From contig CBDHFJ010000163.1 in the NCBI GenBank assembly GCA_965262315.1, positions 84,663 through 148,662 of the forward strand: 64,000 nucleotides of DNA. The letters run 5' to 3'. The notes below the pieces were generated by a model. The model made no database searches and had not been told where the DNA came from. It saw only the letters and a program-made list of their open reading frames with translations. This DNA is from JBCCFK01 sp965262315 (GTDB lineage Bacteria; Actinomycetota; Acidimicrobiia; Acidimicrobiales; UBA8592). Made by a program: the position numbers and the translations under genes. Of this stretch, positions 9,458-17,832 are shown piece by piece (positions within the stretch are counted from its first letter, which is position 1; each line of letters starts with the position of its first letter).

Positions 9458-10680
9458 GCGATCCCGACGACAGCGTCGACTACGACCCCGTCGGTGCCGA
9501 CACGCTGGCCGACCCCATGCCGGCCTATGCCGAGCTCCGGAAGCGCTGCCCCGTGCATCTCCACGACGGGCTCGAACGCCCGATGTACACCTTCTCGCGA
9601 CGAGAGGACGTCCAGTCCGTCCTCACCGATCCGACCCTGTGGTCGAACCGGTTCGGCCCGGGGATCGGCATGGGCGACAAGGTGGTCGGCGATCTCCAGC
9701 GCTACGACCCGCCGGTGCACGAGACCCGGCGGCGATTCCTGCGGGCGCCGTTCCTGCCCCGCGCCGTCGAGGCCGGCGGGGCGCGCGTCGAAGCGCTGGC
9801 GCGGTCGATCGCGGCTTCGCTGGCCGAGCGGGGATCGGCTGAGCTGCACGACGAGTACGCCCTGCCACTTCCCGTCCAGGCCTTCGTGGACATGATGGGT
9901 GTGGACGCGGCCGATGGCGACGACTTCAAGCGCTGGGCGGACGAGCTGACGATCGGCATGACCTTCCCGGATCGGGCGCGTGACGCCCGCGTCGCCATGA
10001 CCGCGTACACCGAAGACCAGGTTCGGCAGCGTCGCGCCGCGGTCGAGGCCGCGGGGCTGGCCCCCGGCACCGATCCCGTCGGGACCGTCGTCGACGAGGG
10101 CCTGCTCAGTCACCTGGCCTGTCACCCGCTCGAGGACGGCACCTGGCTCCCCGACCAGGAGGTCGCCGGCATGGTGAGCCAGTTGCTGGTCGCCGGCCAT
10201 GAGACCACCACGTCGCTGATCACCAACGCCGTCTGGCGTCTGCTCGAGGACCGGTCACGATGGGAACGGTTGGTGGCAGCACCCGACCTGGTGCCCAACG
10301 TGATCGAGGAGAGCCTTCGCTACGACCCCCCGGTGCTCGGGTTGTGCAAGACCAACAACCAGCCCGTCGACCGACACGGTGTCGCCATCCCCCAGGACTC
10401 CAAGGTCATGGTGCTCTACGCATCGGCCAATCGAGACGACGCCACCTTCGACCGGCCCGACGAGTTCCTGGTCGACCGGCCGCTCCTGGAGTCCAAGCGG
10501 CATCTCTCGTTCGGCTGGGGCACACACTTCTGCCTCGGTGCGCACCTGGCGCGGCTGACGGGACGCATCGCCCTGCGCGTCCTGATCGAGTCGTTCCCGG
10601 ACCTCCGCCTGGATGGACCGACCGAGCGGATCGGCGCGCCGTTCCTGTGGGGACGGTCGCGCCTCCACGTGGCCTGGTGA
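9454..10680 (+). CDS. Cytochrome P450
   Basis: A 408-residue soluble bacterial P450. The I-helix oxygen-activation motif AGHETTTS is near residue 247, the K-helix ExxR is ESLRYDPP, and the haem loop FGWGTHFCLG has its axial Cys near residue 360. It should monooxygenate a hydrophobic substrate using ferredoxin-type electron donors, which are not encoded beside it. The substrate cannot be inferred. ATGA overlap with the preceding gene shows coupling. Confidence 0.93.
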   Translation: MSDPDDSVDYDPVGADTLADPMPAYAELRKRCPVHLHDGLERPMYTFSRREDVQSVLTDPTLWSNRFGPGIGMGDKVVGDLQRYDPPVHETRRRFLRAPFLPRAVEAGGARVEALARSIAASLAERGSAELHDEYALPLPVQAFVDMMGVDAADGDDFKRWADELTIGMTFPDRARDARVAMTAYTEDQVRQRRAAVEAAGLAPGTDPVGTVVDEGLLSHLACHPLEDGTWLPDQEVAGMVSQLLVAGHETTTSLITNAVWRLLEDRSRWERLVAAPDLVPNVIEESLRYDPPVLGLCKTNNQPVDRHGVAIPQDSKVMVLYASANRDDATFDRPDEFLVDRPLLESKRHLSFGWGTHFCLGAHLARLTGRIALRVLIESFPDLRLDGPTERIGAPFLWGRSRLHVAW

Positions 10681-10686
10681 CCGACG

Positions 10687-11562
10687 TCAGACGAGCCAGC
10701 GGCCGCGGTGGTCCGGGTCGGGGCTGAGCAGGAGTGATCGCAGCTCGGGCACGGCTCGGCCGGGCAGCAAGAGCGACACCACCAACTGGAGCGACACCGG
10801 CTCGGTGCGGCTCGACAGGCCCCGAACCGCGGCGGCCAGGAACACCCGGACCCGAAACGTGCTCAGGACCTCGATGCCGTCGTCCAGCCGGAAGACGCCG
10901 ACGTCGTCAGCCGAGGGGTGCACCTGGACGTCGAGCTCGACCGGGCGCTCTCGGGTCGCGATCAACAGCGTCGCCGAGCAGTTCTTGTCCTTCATCATCC
11001 CGGTCACGGCGTCGAGCTGGACATCGAGCTGGCCCTGGAAGGCCACGACGTCCTCTCCGTCGATCACCGCACGCTCGACCCAACCGCCGAGGATCGACGC
11101 GGTCGGCAGGGCTTCGGTGGAGCTGGGTCGGTCCGCCCTCGGCGGTCGGTTGCGATGCAGGCCGCCCCGATCGAAGAAGGGGACCACGATCTCGCCGCCC
11201 CACTTGGCGGGGATCATCTCGTCGCCGGATCGAGGGGCGATCGCCAGCACCGAAGCGCCGTCGATGTCGACCACCATCCAATCGAGACGGGGGAGGGATC
11301 CCGGGAACGCTGCGTCGAGCTCGTCCCACCAGTCGGCGTCGGGGAGCGGGTCGATACCGGTCACCTCGTTGCCACGTATGCCGATCAGCAGGAGAGTCTG
11401 GCGTCCGTCGGCGGCATTGCTGAGCCCGGCGAGCAGCCGCGCGATCTTGCGGGGCCCGCCGGCGCGGCGCTTGTTGGCCACGAGCAGGCGCGGATCCTCG
11501 CGGCCGAGGATCGTCATCTCGACGGCGCGCAGCGCCAGGGTCTCGAGATCGCGAGGGGGCAT
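10687..11562 (-). CDS. AlbA_2 (Schlafen)-like putative DNA-binding protein
   Basis: 291 residues. The section KIARLLAGLSNAADGRQTLLLIG followed by GNEVTGIDPL and later GGEIVVPFFDRGG resembles the AlbA_2 domain (N-terminal to about residue 150). The acidic EFK-type start usual for that domain is not visible, so the assignment is moderate. The C-terminal 140 residues, beginning around TEALPTASILGGW, match nothing I recognise and may be a beta-rich domain. Start is ATG at 11562, with GTG directly before it as an alternative. The stop is 6 nt from the P450 stop (convergent). Confidence 0.5.
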   Translation of the reverse strand: MPPRDLETLALRAVEMTILGREDPRLLVANKRRAGGPRKIARLLAGLSNAADGRQTLLLIGIRGNEVTGIDPLPDADWWDELDAAFPGSLPRLDWMVVDIDGASVLAIAPRSGDEMIPAKWGGEIVVPFFDRGGLHRNRPPRADRPSSTEALPTASILGGWVERAVIDGEDVVAFQGQLDVQLDAVTGMMKDKNCSATLLIATRERPVELDVQVHPSADDVGVFRLDDGIEVLSTFRVRVFLAAAVRGLSSRTEPVSLQLVVSLLLPGRAVPELRSLLLSPDPDHRGRWLV

Positions 11563-11720
11563 CACACGAGTCTGTTCCGCCGTTGACCGGCGCGCCAGGG
11601 CACCCCCGGCAACCGGCCTCCGGTCCCGTCCCCCGGCCAGTCTCCGCGTCGGAGTCGCCGCCCAGCGCGGTCGGTCACCGGGACACGAGCTGGTGGTGGG
11701 GGACCGTGGTCCCAGAACAG

Positions 11721-12767
11721 TCAGATGTCGTCACAGATGGTCCGGAGCTGTTCGATCACGGCGATGGGATCGGGCCCGATCGGGGACACGTTCAGCGTCG
11801 TCACCCCGGCCTCGGCGTAGGCGGCGACGCGCTCTCGGACGTAGCCCGGGTCGCCGATGAGGCTGGTGGCCGCGAGCAGTTCGTCCGGGATGGCGGCGGC
11901 CGCCTCCTCCTTCCGTCCGTCGAGGTAGAGGTCCTGGATGGTCGCCGCCTCCTCCTCCCAGCCGTATCGCGACACGAGGTCGTTGTAGAAGTTGCGGCCC
12001 TTGGCGCCCATGCCCCCGATGTAGAGCGCGGCCATGGGTCGCCCGTAGTCGCGATAGTGGCCGACCTCGGCCTCGGACCCGAAGGCCACCGATCCACCGG
12101 CGACGATGCCCATGTCGCCGAGCGCGGGATCCCGCTTCTCCTTGCCGCGCGCGATGTCGTCGCCCCAGACGTCCATGGCCCGCTCGGGAACGAAGAACAC
12201 GGGGAGCCACTCGTCCGCCAGCTCAGCGGTCATCTCCACGTTCTTGGGGCCGAGCGATGCCAGCAGGATCGGGATGTCGTGGCGCTTCGGGTGGTTGATG
12301 ATCTTCAGTGGCTTGCCGAGCCCGGTGCCCTGCTCCGGCGGGAGCGGGAGGGTGAAGACATCGCCGTCGTGGGTGACGGGCTCTTCTCGCCGCCATACCT
12401 TGCGGCAGATCTCGATCACCTCTCGGGTGGTCTGGATGGGCTTGGTGTAGCGCATTCCGTGCCAGCCCTCGATGACCTGGGGCCCCGAGGCGCCGAGCCC
12501 GAGGATGAACCGACCCTCGCTCAGCGTGTCGAGACCGACAGCGGTCTGGGCGAGCAGCGATGGTGTGCGGGTGTAGACCGGCAGGATCCCCGAGGCGATC
12601 TGGATGCGCTCGGTGATCGAGGACAGGTAGCCCATCACGCTGACCGCGTCGAGGCCGTATGCCTCGGCGACCCAGACCATGTCGACTCCGGCTCGCTCGA
12701 GTTCGGGCACCTTCGCGAGCTGGGCGAGTGGGTCGCGCGCGTACTCGATGGACATGCCGATCTTCAT
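11721..12767 (-). CDS. LLM-class F420-dependent oxidoreductase
   Basis: A 348-residue luciferase-like TIM barrel, paralogous to the protein at 4198-5220. Shared landmarks include VAEAYGLDAV, GLGASGPQVIEGWHG, GTGLGKPLK and PILLASLGPKN. It probably performs F420-linked hydride transfer; the substrate is unknown. AGGAGG lies 5-10 nt before the ATG, and a TACGGT box lies about 32 nt upstream. It stands alone and is not in an operon with the neighbouring AlbA_2-like gene. Confidence 0.87.
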   Translation of the reverse strand: MKIGMSIEYARDPLAQLAKVPELERAGVDMVWVAEAYGLDAVSVMGYLSSITERIQIASGILPVYTRTPSLLAQTAVGLDTLSEGRFILGLGASGPQVIEGWHGMRYTKPIQTTREVIEICRKVWRREEPVTHDGDVFTLPLPPEQGTGLGKPLKIINHPKRHDIPILLASLGPKNVEMTAELADEWLPVFFVPERAMDVWGDDIARGKEKRDPALGDMGIVAGGSVAFGSEAEVGHYRDYGRPMAALYIGGMGAKGRNFYNDLVSRYGWEEEAATIQDLYLDGRKEEAAAAIPDELLAATSLIGDPGYVRERVAAYAEAGVTTLNVSPIGPDPIAVIEQLRTICDDI

Positions 12768-12798
12768 GGGGTTCCTCCTGGCCCTCGACGCTGCAGGG

Positions 12799-12804
12799 AC
12801 CGTA
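12799..12804 (-). promoter_or_regulatory. Candidate -10 box for LLM oxidoreductase
   Basis: TACGGT lies 31 nt before the ATG at 12767, giving a leader of about 25 nt with an AGGAGG site. Confidence 0.4.
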
Positions 12805-12882
12805 GCCGAGCCCTGATCGCACGGGACCAGCCCCCCTCAACCTTTCGTCGCCGAGGCCGATGGAAGCGGGTGCGTTTCGTCG

Positions 12883-12943
12883 GGGTGCCGGACCGGAAGA
12901 TGTCGGCCGAGTTGTGCAGGGTGCCGGACTCGAAAATGTCGGC
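12883..12943. repeat. Two 25-bp direct repeats, 36-bp period
   Basis: Copies at 12883-12907 and 12919-12943 share 22 of 25 bases. Both begin GGGTGCCGGAC and end ATGTCGGC. They sit upstream of the VTT-GT2 gene and directly before its TAGGGT box. They could be paired regulator sites, or a remnant end of an IS21-like element, whose termini carry several short direct repeats. No transposase is nearby. Confidence 0.6.
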
Positions 12944-12949
12944 TCCTGC

Positions 12950-12955
12950 TAGGGT
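12950..12955 (+). promoter_or_regulatory. Candidate -10 box for VTT-GT2 operon
   Basis: TAGGGT lies 33 nt before the ATG at 12989 and immediately after the second copy of the 25-bp repeat, so a protein bound to the repeats would contact RNA polymerase. Confidence 0.4.
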
Positions 12956-12988
12956 GCGGCTTCGGTCGTGGCCTTCGGAGAGAGCGGC

Positions 12989-14491
12989 ATGAGCTCGAGT
13001 CGAATGGGGCGGTTGGTCCCCACCCTGCTCGCGGTTGCGGCGTTCGCCGCGTCCGTCGCGGTGGCGTGGCTGGTGCTCGACGTCGACAGCGTCGAGTCGG
13101 TGAGCCGGGACTCCGGCGTCGTCGGACTGCTGATCTTCTACGTGGCGTACGTGGTGGCCACGATGGCGGTGCTCCCGTCGACCGCCTTCAACCTCGCGGC
13201 AGGAGCCATCTTCGGCCCCGCGGTGGGTCTGCTGGTGGCCACAGCGGGCGCGTTGTCGTCGGCCTTCGTCACCATCGTCGCTCGCCGCCTCCCGGGCGCG
13301 CACCGCTTCCGTGACCGGGTCGAGCAACGCTGGCCCACGTTGTCGAGTCGTCTCGCCGACGGCGGCACCAGCTACATCCTGGCCCTCCGGCTGTTCCCCA
13401 TCATCCCGTACGGCCTGGTCAGCTACGCCTCGTCGGTGAGCCGGGTCGATCGCCGAGCATTCGCACTCGGGTCCGCCATCGGCACGCCCATCGGTCTGGC
13501 GCCGTTCGTGTTCCTGGGTGCCTCCGGTCAGCGTGCGCTCAGCGGCGGCACCCTGGTTCCGCTCATCGCATCGCTGTCGATGCTCGCCGTCCTCGTGGTC
13601 GGCGGTGCCTGGTATCGGCGCCGCGATCTCACCGTCGGCGACGGCGCGGCGCCGCGACGGATCGCCCCGACGTTGGACACCGCCTGGGACGAGCTGCCCC
13701 ATGGCGAACCCGAGGAGCCGATCGAGCTCTCGGTCGTCTTCCCCAGCTACAACGAGGCCCAGCGGCTGCCGCCGACGCTGCTCGACGCGGTGACCTATCT
13801 GTCCGAGCGGGGCACGACCTTCGAGATCATCGTCGCTGACGACGGGTCCAGCGACGGCACACCCGCCATCGTGCAACAGGTCGCGAAGATCGTGCCCGAG
13901 GTCCGGCTCGTTGCCAATCCGAAGAACTTCGGCAAGGGCTACGCGGTCCGCACCGGCATCGCGAACTCGCGCGGTCGCGTCGTGGTGTTCAGCGACTCCG
14001 ACGGCTCGACGCCCATCGGTGAGCTGGAGCGGCTGCTCGAGGCGATCGACAACGGCGCCGACGTGGCCATCGGGTCGCGGGTGGTCGACGGGCCCGGGAT
14101 CGTGCGCGAGACCCAGGCCCACCGAAAGTTCATCGGCCGCGTGTTCAACGGGATCGTCAGCACCCTGTTGCTGCCGGGTCTGAAGGACACGCAGTGCGGC
14201 TTCAAGATGTTCACGCGCGAGGCCGCTGACGCGATCTTCACCCGCCAGCGCCTCGACGGCTTCAGTTTCGATGTCGAGATCCTGTTCATCGCCCGCCGCC
14301 TCGGCCTCACGACGGCCGAGGTCGGGGTGAACTGGTTCGACGTGGCGGGCTCGAAGGTCCGGATCATCCGCGACAGTGCGAGGATGCTCCGCGACACCCT
14401 GTTGATCGTGTTCCGGGACCTCACCGGGCGCTACGCGTTCGGCGGCGCACCGTCGAACGACGACGGCAAGTCGCTCGTCTCCACGAGCTGA
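12989..14491 (+). CDS. VTT-domain membrane protein fused to polyprenyl-phosphate GT2
   Basis: A 500-residue fusion. Residues 1-210 are membrane segments of the VTT (SNARE-associated, TVP38/DedA-like) family, including FNLAAGAIFGPAVG and ALRLFPIIPYGLVSY. Residues 245-470 are a GT2 domain with VVFPSYNEAQRLPP, VADDGSSDG, NFGKGYAVRTG, DSDGS and DTQCGFKMF, the pattern of dolichyl/polyprenyl-phosphate glucosyl- or mannosyltransferases. It should make a polyprenyl-phosphate sugar at the membrane. Start ATG is preceded by GGAGAG; a GTG at 12968 is an alternative. Its stop overlaps the following GT-C gene (TGATG), which would be a natural user of the lipid-linked sugar. Confidence 0.88.
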   Translation: MSSSRMGRLVPTLLAVAAFAASVAVAWLVLDVDSVESVSRDSGVVGLLIFYVAYVVATMAVLPSTAFNLAAGAIFGPAVGLLVATAGALSSAFVTIVARRLPGAHRFRDRVEQRWPTLSSRLADGGTSYILALRLFPIIPYGLVSYASSVSRVDRRAFALGSAIGTPIGLAPFVFLGASGQRALSGGTLVPLIASLSMLAVLVVGGAWYRRRDLTVGDGAAPRRIAPTLDTAWDELPHGEPEEPIELSVVFPSYNEAQRLPPTLLDAVTYLSERGTTFEIIVADDGSSDGTPAIVQQVAKIVPEVRLVANPKNFGKGYAVRTGIANSRGRVVVFSDSDGSTPIGELERLLEAIDNGADVAIGSRVVDGPGIVRETQAHRKFIGRVFNGIVSTLLLPGLKDTQCGFKMFTREAADAIFTRQRLDGFSFDVEILFIARRLGLTTAEVGVNWFDVAGSKVRIIRDSARMLRDTLLIVFRDLTGRYAFGGAPSNDDGKSLVSTS

Positions 14492-16053
14492 TGGCGGCCT
14501 CCGCGAACGTCGAGCCGTCGGCGACCTGGCGCACCTTCACCCCGGTGGCCTGGGCCGTGGTGCTCGGCGCAGTGATCGCCCGGTTCTTCCGGCTCGATCA
14601 TCAGAGCCTGTGGATCGACGAGGGCTACAGCGTCGCCTTCAGTGATGGCGATCTCGGGTCGGTGCTCGACGAGCTCATCGAGACCGATCTGAGCGACCGC
14701 TTCCACATCCCCTTCTACGTGGTGCTGAACCTGTGGCGGGCCGTGTTCGGCGACTCGGTGTTCGCCATGCGGACACTGTCGGTCCTGTTCGGTCTGGGCG
14801 TGGTGGCGATGGTCGCCCTCACGGCTCGGCGCCTGTTCGGTGCCCGGGGCGCGCTCGGTGCCGCAGCCGTGGTGGCCTTCGGCAGCTGGTTCGTGCACTA
14901 CAGCCAGGAGCTGCGCGACTACGCCGCCGGCACGCTCATGGTCAGCTGCATGTTGTACTTCTTCACCGCCGACGTCCTGCTCGATGATCGCCGGCAGGTC
15001 GTGCGCTGGATGCTGGCAGTGGTCACCGCCATCGGGATCTTCTTCAACATCCTGGTCCTGTGCGCGGCGGCGGCGTTCGGACTCGTCCACATCTGGGTCC
15101 GTCGCGACGTGCGCGAGGTCGTGCGGTTCTGGTGGCCGAGCGCGTTGCTCGCGGCCGGCCCCTTGCTCTTCTACCTGAGTTCGCCGGTGGCCACCGATCC
15201 CAGCCAGATCGGCGTGTCCCGTTCGACCACGGCGGTGCCGGTCAACATGGCGTACTCCCTGTTCGGCCTGCTGTTCGGGACCACCTACGGCCCGCCCCAG
15301 CAGGATCTCCGCATCGATCGCGGCGCTGCCGTGCGAGACAACCTGCCCGCGCTCGCACTGGCGGGTCTGGTCGGGCTGGCCCTGCTCGCCGGAGTGCTGG
15401 CCCTGTGGCAACGGGGGAGTGACCGCGCTGCGCCGTCGGTGCGCGGGCTGACCCCGATCCGCCTGCTCGTGACCTTGACCGTGGTGCAGTTGGTCATCGG
15501 GGTCGGGTTCGCGCTCTACACCGACCTCAACTGGCTGCCCCGCCACTCCTTCTTCCTGGCACCGGCCATCGCGGTGCTGATCGGCGGGTTGATCGCCCAG
15601 CTCGCCGACCTCGACCTCCCGATCCGTCGGCTCGTGCTGGGTGGGCTGGTCGGGCTGGCCGTCCTGAACCTGTGGTCACTGGTCAACTACTACGCCGTCG
15701 ACCGGTATGCGCGCGACGACTTCGCCGCCGCCGTCGACCACGTGGTCGAGAGCCGCGAGCCCGGCGACGTGTCGATCATCATGGGTGCCGTTGGCGACGA
15801 CCGCCTCTTCGACTTCTACGGCGACGAGGTCACGATCGATGGCCGCATCGCAGGGGTCGACGGCTCACCGAACCTCGCCGATGCGGTGTTCGACGTGTCC
15901 GACGGGGCCGACACCGTCATCCTCGCGGTCTCGCGCGAATACACCCTCGGGGAGATCGGGATCGTGCCCACGGCGATGGCCGAGCGCTACGAGCTGACCG
16001 AGACCGAGGTGTTCCAGGGTCTCCACGTGTACCGCTTCGACCTCGCGGGCTGA
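14491..16053 (+). CDS. GT-C-type membrane glycosyltransferase
   Basis: A 520-residue integral membrane protein with about ten hydrophobic segments. The first loop contains FRLDHQSLWIDEGYS, where the acidic pair after W resembles the catalytic Asp/Glu of PMT/ArnT-type GT-C enzymes. QELRDYA follows, as in the PMT_2 family, and a C-terminal extracytoplasmic domain of about 110 residues ends the protein. It should transfer a sugar from a polyprenyl-phosphate donor on the outer face of the membrane. The ATG overlaps the preceding VTT-GT2 stop by one base, tying donor synthesis and use together. Confidence 0.82.
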   Translation: MAASANVEPSATWRTFTPVAWAVVLGAVIARFFRLDHQSLWIDEGYSVAFSDGDLGSVLDELIETDLSDRFHIPFYVVLNLWRAVFGDSVFAMRTLSVLFGLGVVAMVALTARRLFGARGALGAAAVVAFGSWFVHYSQELRDYAAGTLMVSCMLYFFTADVLLDDRRQVVRWMLAVVTAIGIFFNILVLCAAAAFGLVHIWVRRDVREVVRFWWPSALLAAGPLLFYLSSPVATDPSQIGVSRSTTAVPVNMAYSLFGLLFGTTYGPPQQDLRIDRGAAVRDNLPALALAGLVGLALLAGVLALWQRGSDRAAPSVRGLTPIRLLVTLTVVQLVIGVGFALYTDLNWLPRHSFFLAPAIAVLIGGLIAQLADLDLPIRRLVLGGLVGLAVLNLWSLVNYYAVDRYARDDFAAAVDHVVESREPGDVSIIMGAVGDDRLFDFYGDEVTIDGRIAGVDGSPNLADAVFDVSDGADTVILAVSREYTLGEIGIVPTAMAERYELTETEVFQGLHVYRFDLAG

Positions 16054-16075
16054 CGACCGGAGCCTCCACGCGAAC

Positions 16076-16099
16076 CCGCGCCCCGGCGTCGGGGCGCGG
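16076..16099. terminator. Hairpin between convergent genes
   Basis: A perfect 9-bp GC stem (CCGCGCCCC / GGGGCGCGG) with a 6-nt loop lies 22 nt after the GT-C stop and 30 nt from the convergent thiolase stop. There is no T-tract, as is common in high-GC actinobacteria. It could serve both directions. Confidence 0.55.
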
Positions 16100-16129
16100 A
16101 CCGCAGATCTTCAGGTGTGGCGTCTGTCG

Positions 16130-17281
16130 TCAGCGGCTGAGGATGGTCACGCCGCTGATGCCGGGAGCACCGTAGACGTGGGTGTAGGCGACCTTCGGGT
16201 CGTTCGGCACCTGACGCTTGCCGGCCTGACCACGCAGCTGCAGCACGTTCTCGTACACCTGCCGCAGGCCCGAGGCGCCCACGGGCTCGCCGTTGGCGAG
16301 GCAGCCGCCGTCGGTGTTCACCGGGAAGCGGCCACCGATCTCGGTTTCGCCCTGCTGGATCATGCGCTCCTGTTCGCCGTGCTCGCAGAACCCGTTCTCG
16401 GCCATGTGCATGATCTCGGCACCTGCCTCGGTGTCCTGGAGCTGGGCGAGGTCCATGTCCTCGGGGCCCATGCCGGCCATCTCGAAGGCTGCCTTGGAGG
16501 CGTCCACCGTGGGGCCGACGCCGTCGTCGAGGGCGATCCACGGCGCCATGACCTCGAAGCTGCCCCAGCGGCGGCTGCGGACCGCCGCAGCGTTCAGGTA
16601 GATCGGGGTGTCGGTGTACTTGTGGGCCTGGTCGGCCTTGGCCAGCAGGAGGGCCACGCCGCCCTCGGCGGGCGAGCAGAACATGAACTTGGTCAGCGGG
16701 TAGCTGAGCATCTCCGACTCGAGGATCTGGTCCTCGGGGATGGGCTGGCGGCGCCATGCGTTCTCGTTGTGCTCGGCGTTGCGGAACGCCTTGGCAGAGA
16801 TCTTGGCCAGCGTGGAGTGCGAGATGTCGTACTGCTCCATGTAGCGGTTGATCTTCATGCCGAAGAACTGGGTGGTGAGCGCCAGGCCGTTCTTGCCGTA
16901 CCAGCTACCGAGGCCGCCGGCCTTGGTGTCGACCCGGAAGGCACCCCGCTCGTGCTTGTCGTAGCCGATGGCGATGCCGAGGTCGTAGGCGCCCGAGGCG
17001 ATGGTGTTGTAGGCCGAGAACAGCGCCGACCCGCCCGTGGCGCAGCCGTTGGCGACGTTGATGAACTGGAGGCCGGTGAGCCCCAGCTTCGACACCATGG
17101 TGTCGGCGGCGCCCGCGGCGGCGCTGCCGCCGAACGCGAACTGCACGTCCTTCCACTCGATGCCTGCGTCCTTGCATGCCTGGCGCACGGCGTAGACGCC
17201 CTGCTCCTGGCCACTGCGCTCGGGCGTGCGCCCGAAGGGGTGCATCCCGATGCCGACGATGGCGACTTCCGGCTTGCTCAT
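16130..17281 (-). CDS. Thiolase-like lipid-transfer protein (Ltp type)
   Basis: A 383-residue thiolase-fold protein. The nucleophile-type Cys80 is in NVANGCATGGSAL. Later motifs are DTEAGAEI, NTDGGCLANGEPVGASG and HVYGAPGISG. It belongs with the SCP2/Ltp-like thiolases that often pair with a DUF35 protein, as in the Ltp2 retro-aldolase of steroid side-chain breakdown. The DUF35 gene lies 40 nt upstream in the same operon. It may cleave or condense CoA thioesters; the real substrate is unknown. AGGAG precedes the ATG. Confidence 0.88.
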   Translation of the reverse strand: MSKPEVAIVGIGMHPFGRTPERSGQEQGVYAVRQACKDAGIEWKDVQFAFGGSAAAGAADTMVSKLGLTGLQFINVANGCATGGSALFSAYNTIASGAYDLGIAIGYDKHERGAFRVDTKAGGLGSWYGKNGLALTTQFFGMKINRYMEQYDISHSTLAKISAKAFRNAEHNENAWRRQPIPEDQILESEMLSYPLTKFMFCSPAEGGVALLLAKADQAHKYTDTPIYLNAAAVRSRRWGSFEVMAPWIALDDGVGPTVDASKAAFEMAGMGPEDMDLAQLQDTEAGAEIMHMAENGFCEHGEQERMIQQGETEIGGRFPVNTDGGCLANGEPVGASGLRQVYENVLQLRGQAGKRQVPNDPKVAYTHVYGAPGISGVTILSR

Positions 17282-17321
17282 TGGTTGGCTCCTGTCAGCT
17301 CGATCGTGTGGATGCCGCGGC

Positions 17322-17747
17322 TCAGCCGGCGACGGGTGAGAAGGCGAAGGTCATGACCTCGTTGCCGTCCTCGTCGGTGTAGAGGGGGATGAACGTGAGC
17401 TCCATCTCCATGCCGATGGAGAGCTCGTCCTTGTCGGCGGTGGTGAGGCGGGTCTCCACCTTCACCTCACCGGGGAGCTCGACGTAGCCCACGCCGAAGG
17501 GTTCGAAGTTCTCGACGTCGCCGGCGTAGGGCGGTGCCTTGGGCGGGAAGCCCTGAATGGTCCAGGTCCACAGGGTGCCTCGTGTACCCAGCTCGCGCTC
17601 GATCGTGTCGTCCGACGTGCATCGGGGGCAGCCCGACTGCGCCGGGAACAGCACGGCCCCGCAGTCCTGGCACTGCGAGCCGATCAGGCGAGGGTCGTCC
17701 GACGGCCAGGTGAACAGTCCTTCTTCGATCGGGATCTGGGTCCCCAC
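17322..17747 (-). CDS. DUF35 OB-fold protein with zinc ribbon
   Basis: A 141-residue acyl-CoA-associated DUF35 protein. The N-terminal rubredoxin-like ribbon has Cys26, Cys29, Cys40 and Cys43 (CQDCG...CPRC), followed by an OB fold with TRGTLWTWTIQ and PFGVGYVEL. Such proteins form a complex with thiolase-like partners and bind the CoA substrate. It is the first gene before the thiolase-like protein, which is its likely partner. The GTG at 17747 is chosen because GGGAGG precedes it; in-frame sequence further up is not conserved-looking. Confidence 0.87.
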   Translation of the reverse strand: MGTQIPIEEGLFTWPSDDPRLIGSQCQDCGAVLFPAQSGCPRCTSDDTIERELGTRGTLWTWTIQGFPPKAPPYAGDVENFEPFGVGYVELPGEVKVETRLTTADKDELSIGMEMELTFIPLYTDEDGNEVMTFAFSPVAG

Positions 17748-17764
17748 GGCGCCTCCCTCGGCGG

Positions 17765-17795
17765 ATTCACATATCAAGCGATCAATTTAGCCGCG
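17765..17795 (-). promoter_or_regulatory. AT-rich island upstream of DUF35/thiolase operon
   Basis: This is one of the few low-GC patches in the window. It contains TAAATT, TTGATC and TTGATATG on the minus strand, with the half-sites TTGATC and CTTGATA forming an imperfect repeat. It is probably the promoter and perhaps an operator of the DUF35-thiolase operon. I could not fix a single -35/-10 pair. Confidence 0.35.
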
Positions 17796-17832
17796 ACGCG
17801 CCGGTGACGCACTGGGCGAGTGCCCCACCGCG

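Noticed and set aside
11700..11713. Hairpin GGGACC-GT-GGTCCC after the LLM gene as terminator
   Set aside because: The loop is only 2 nt and the stem 6 bp without a T-tract, too weak to call.
12883..12943. Start of a CRISPR array
   Set aside because: Only two copies, with an 11-nt gap and no cas genes or further repeats.
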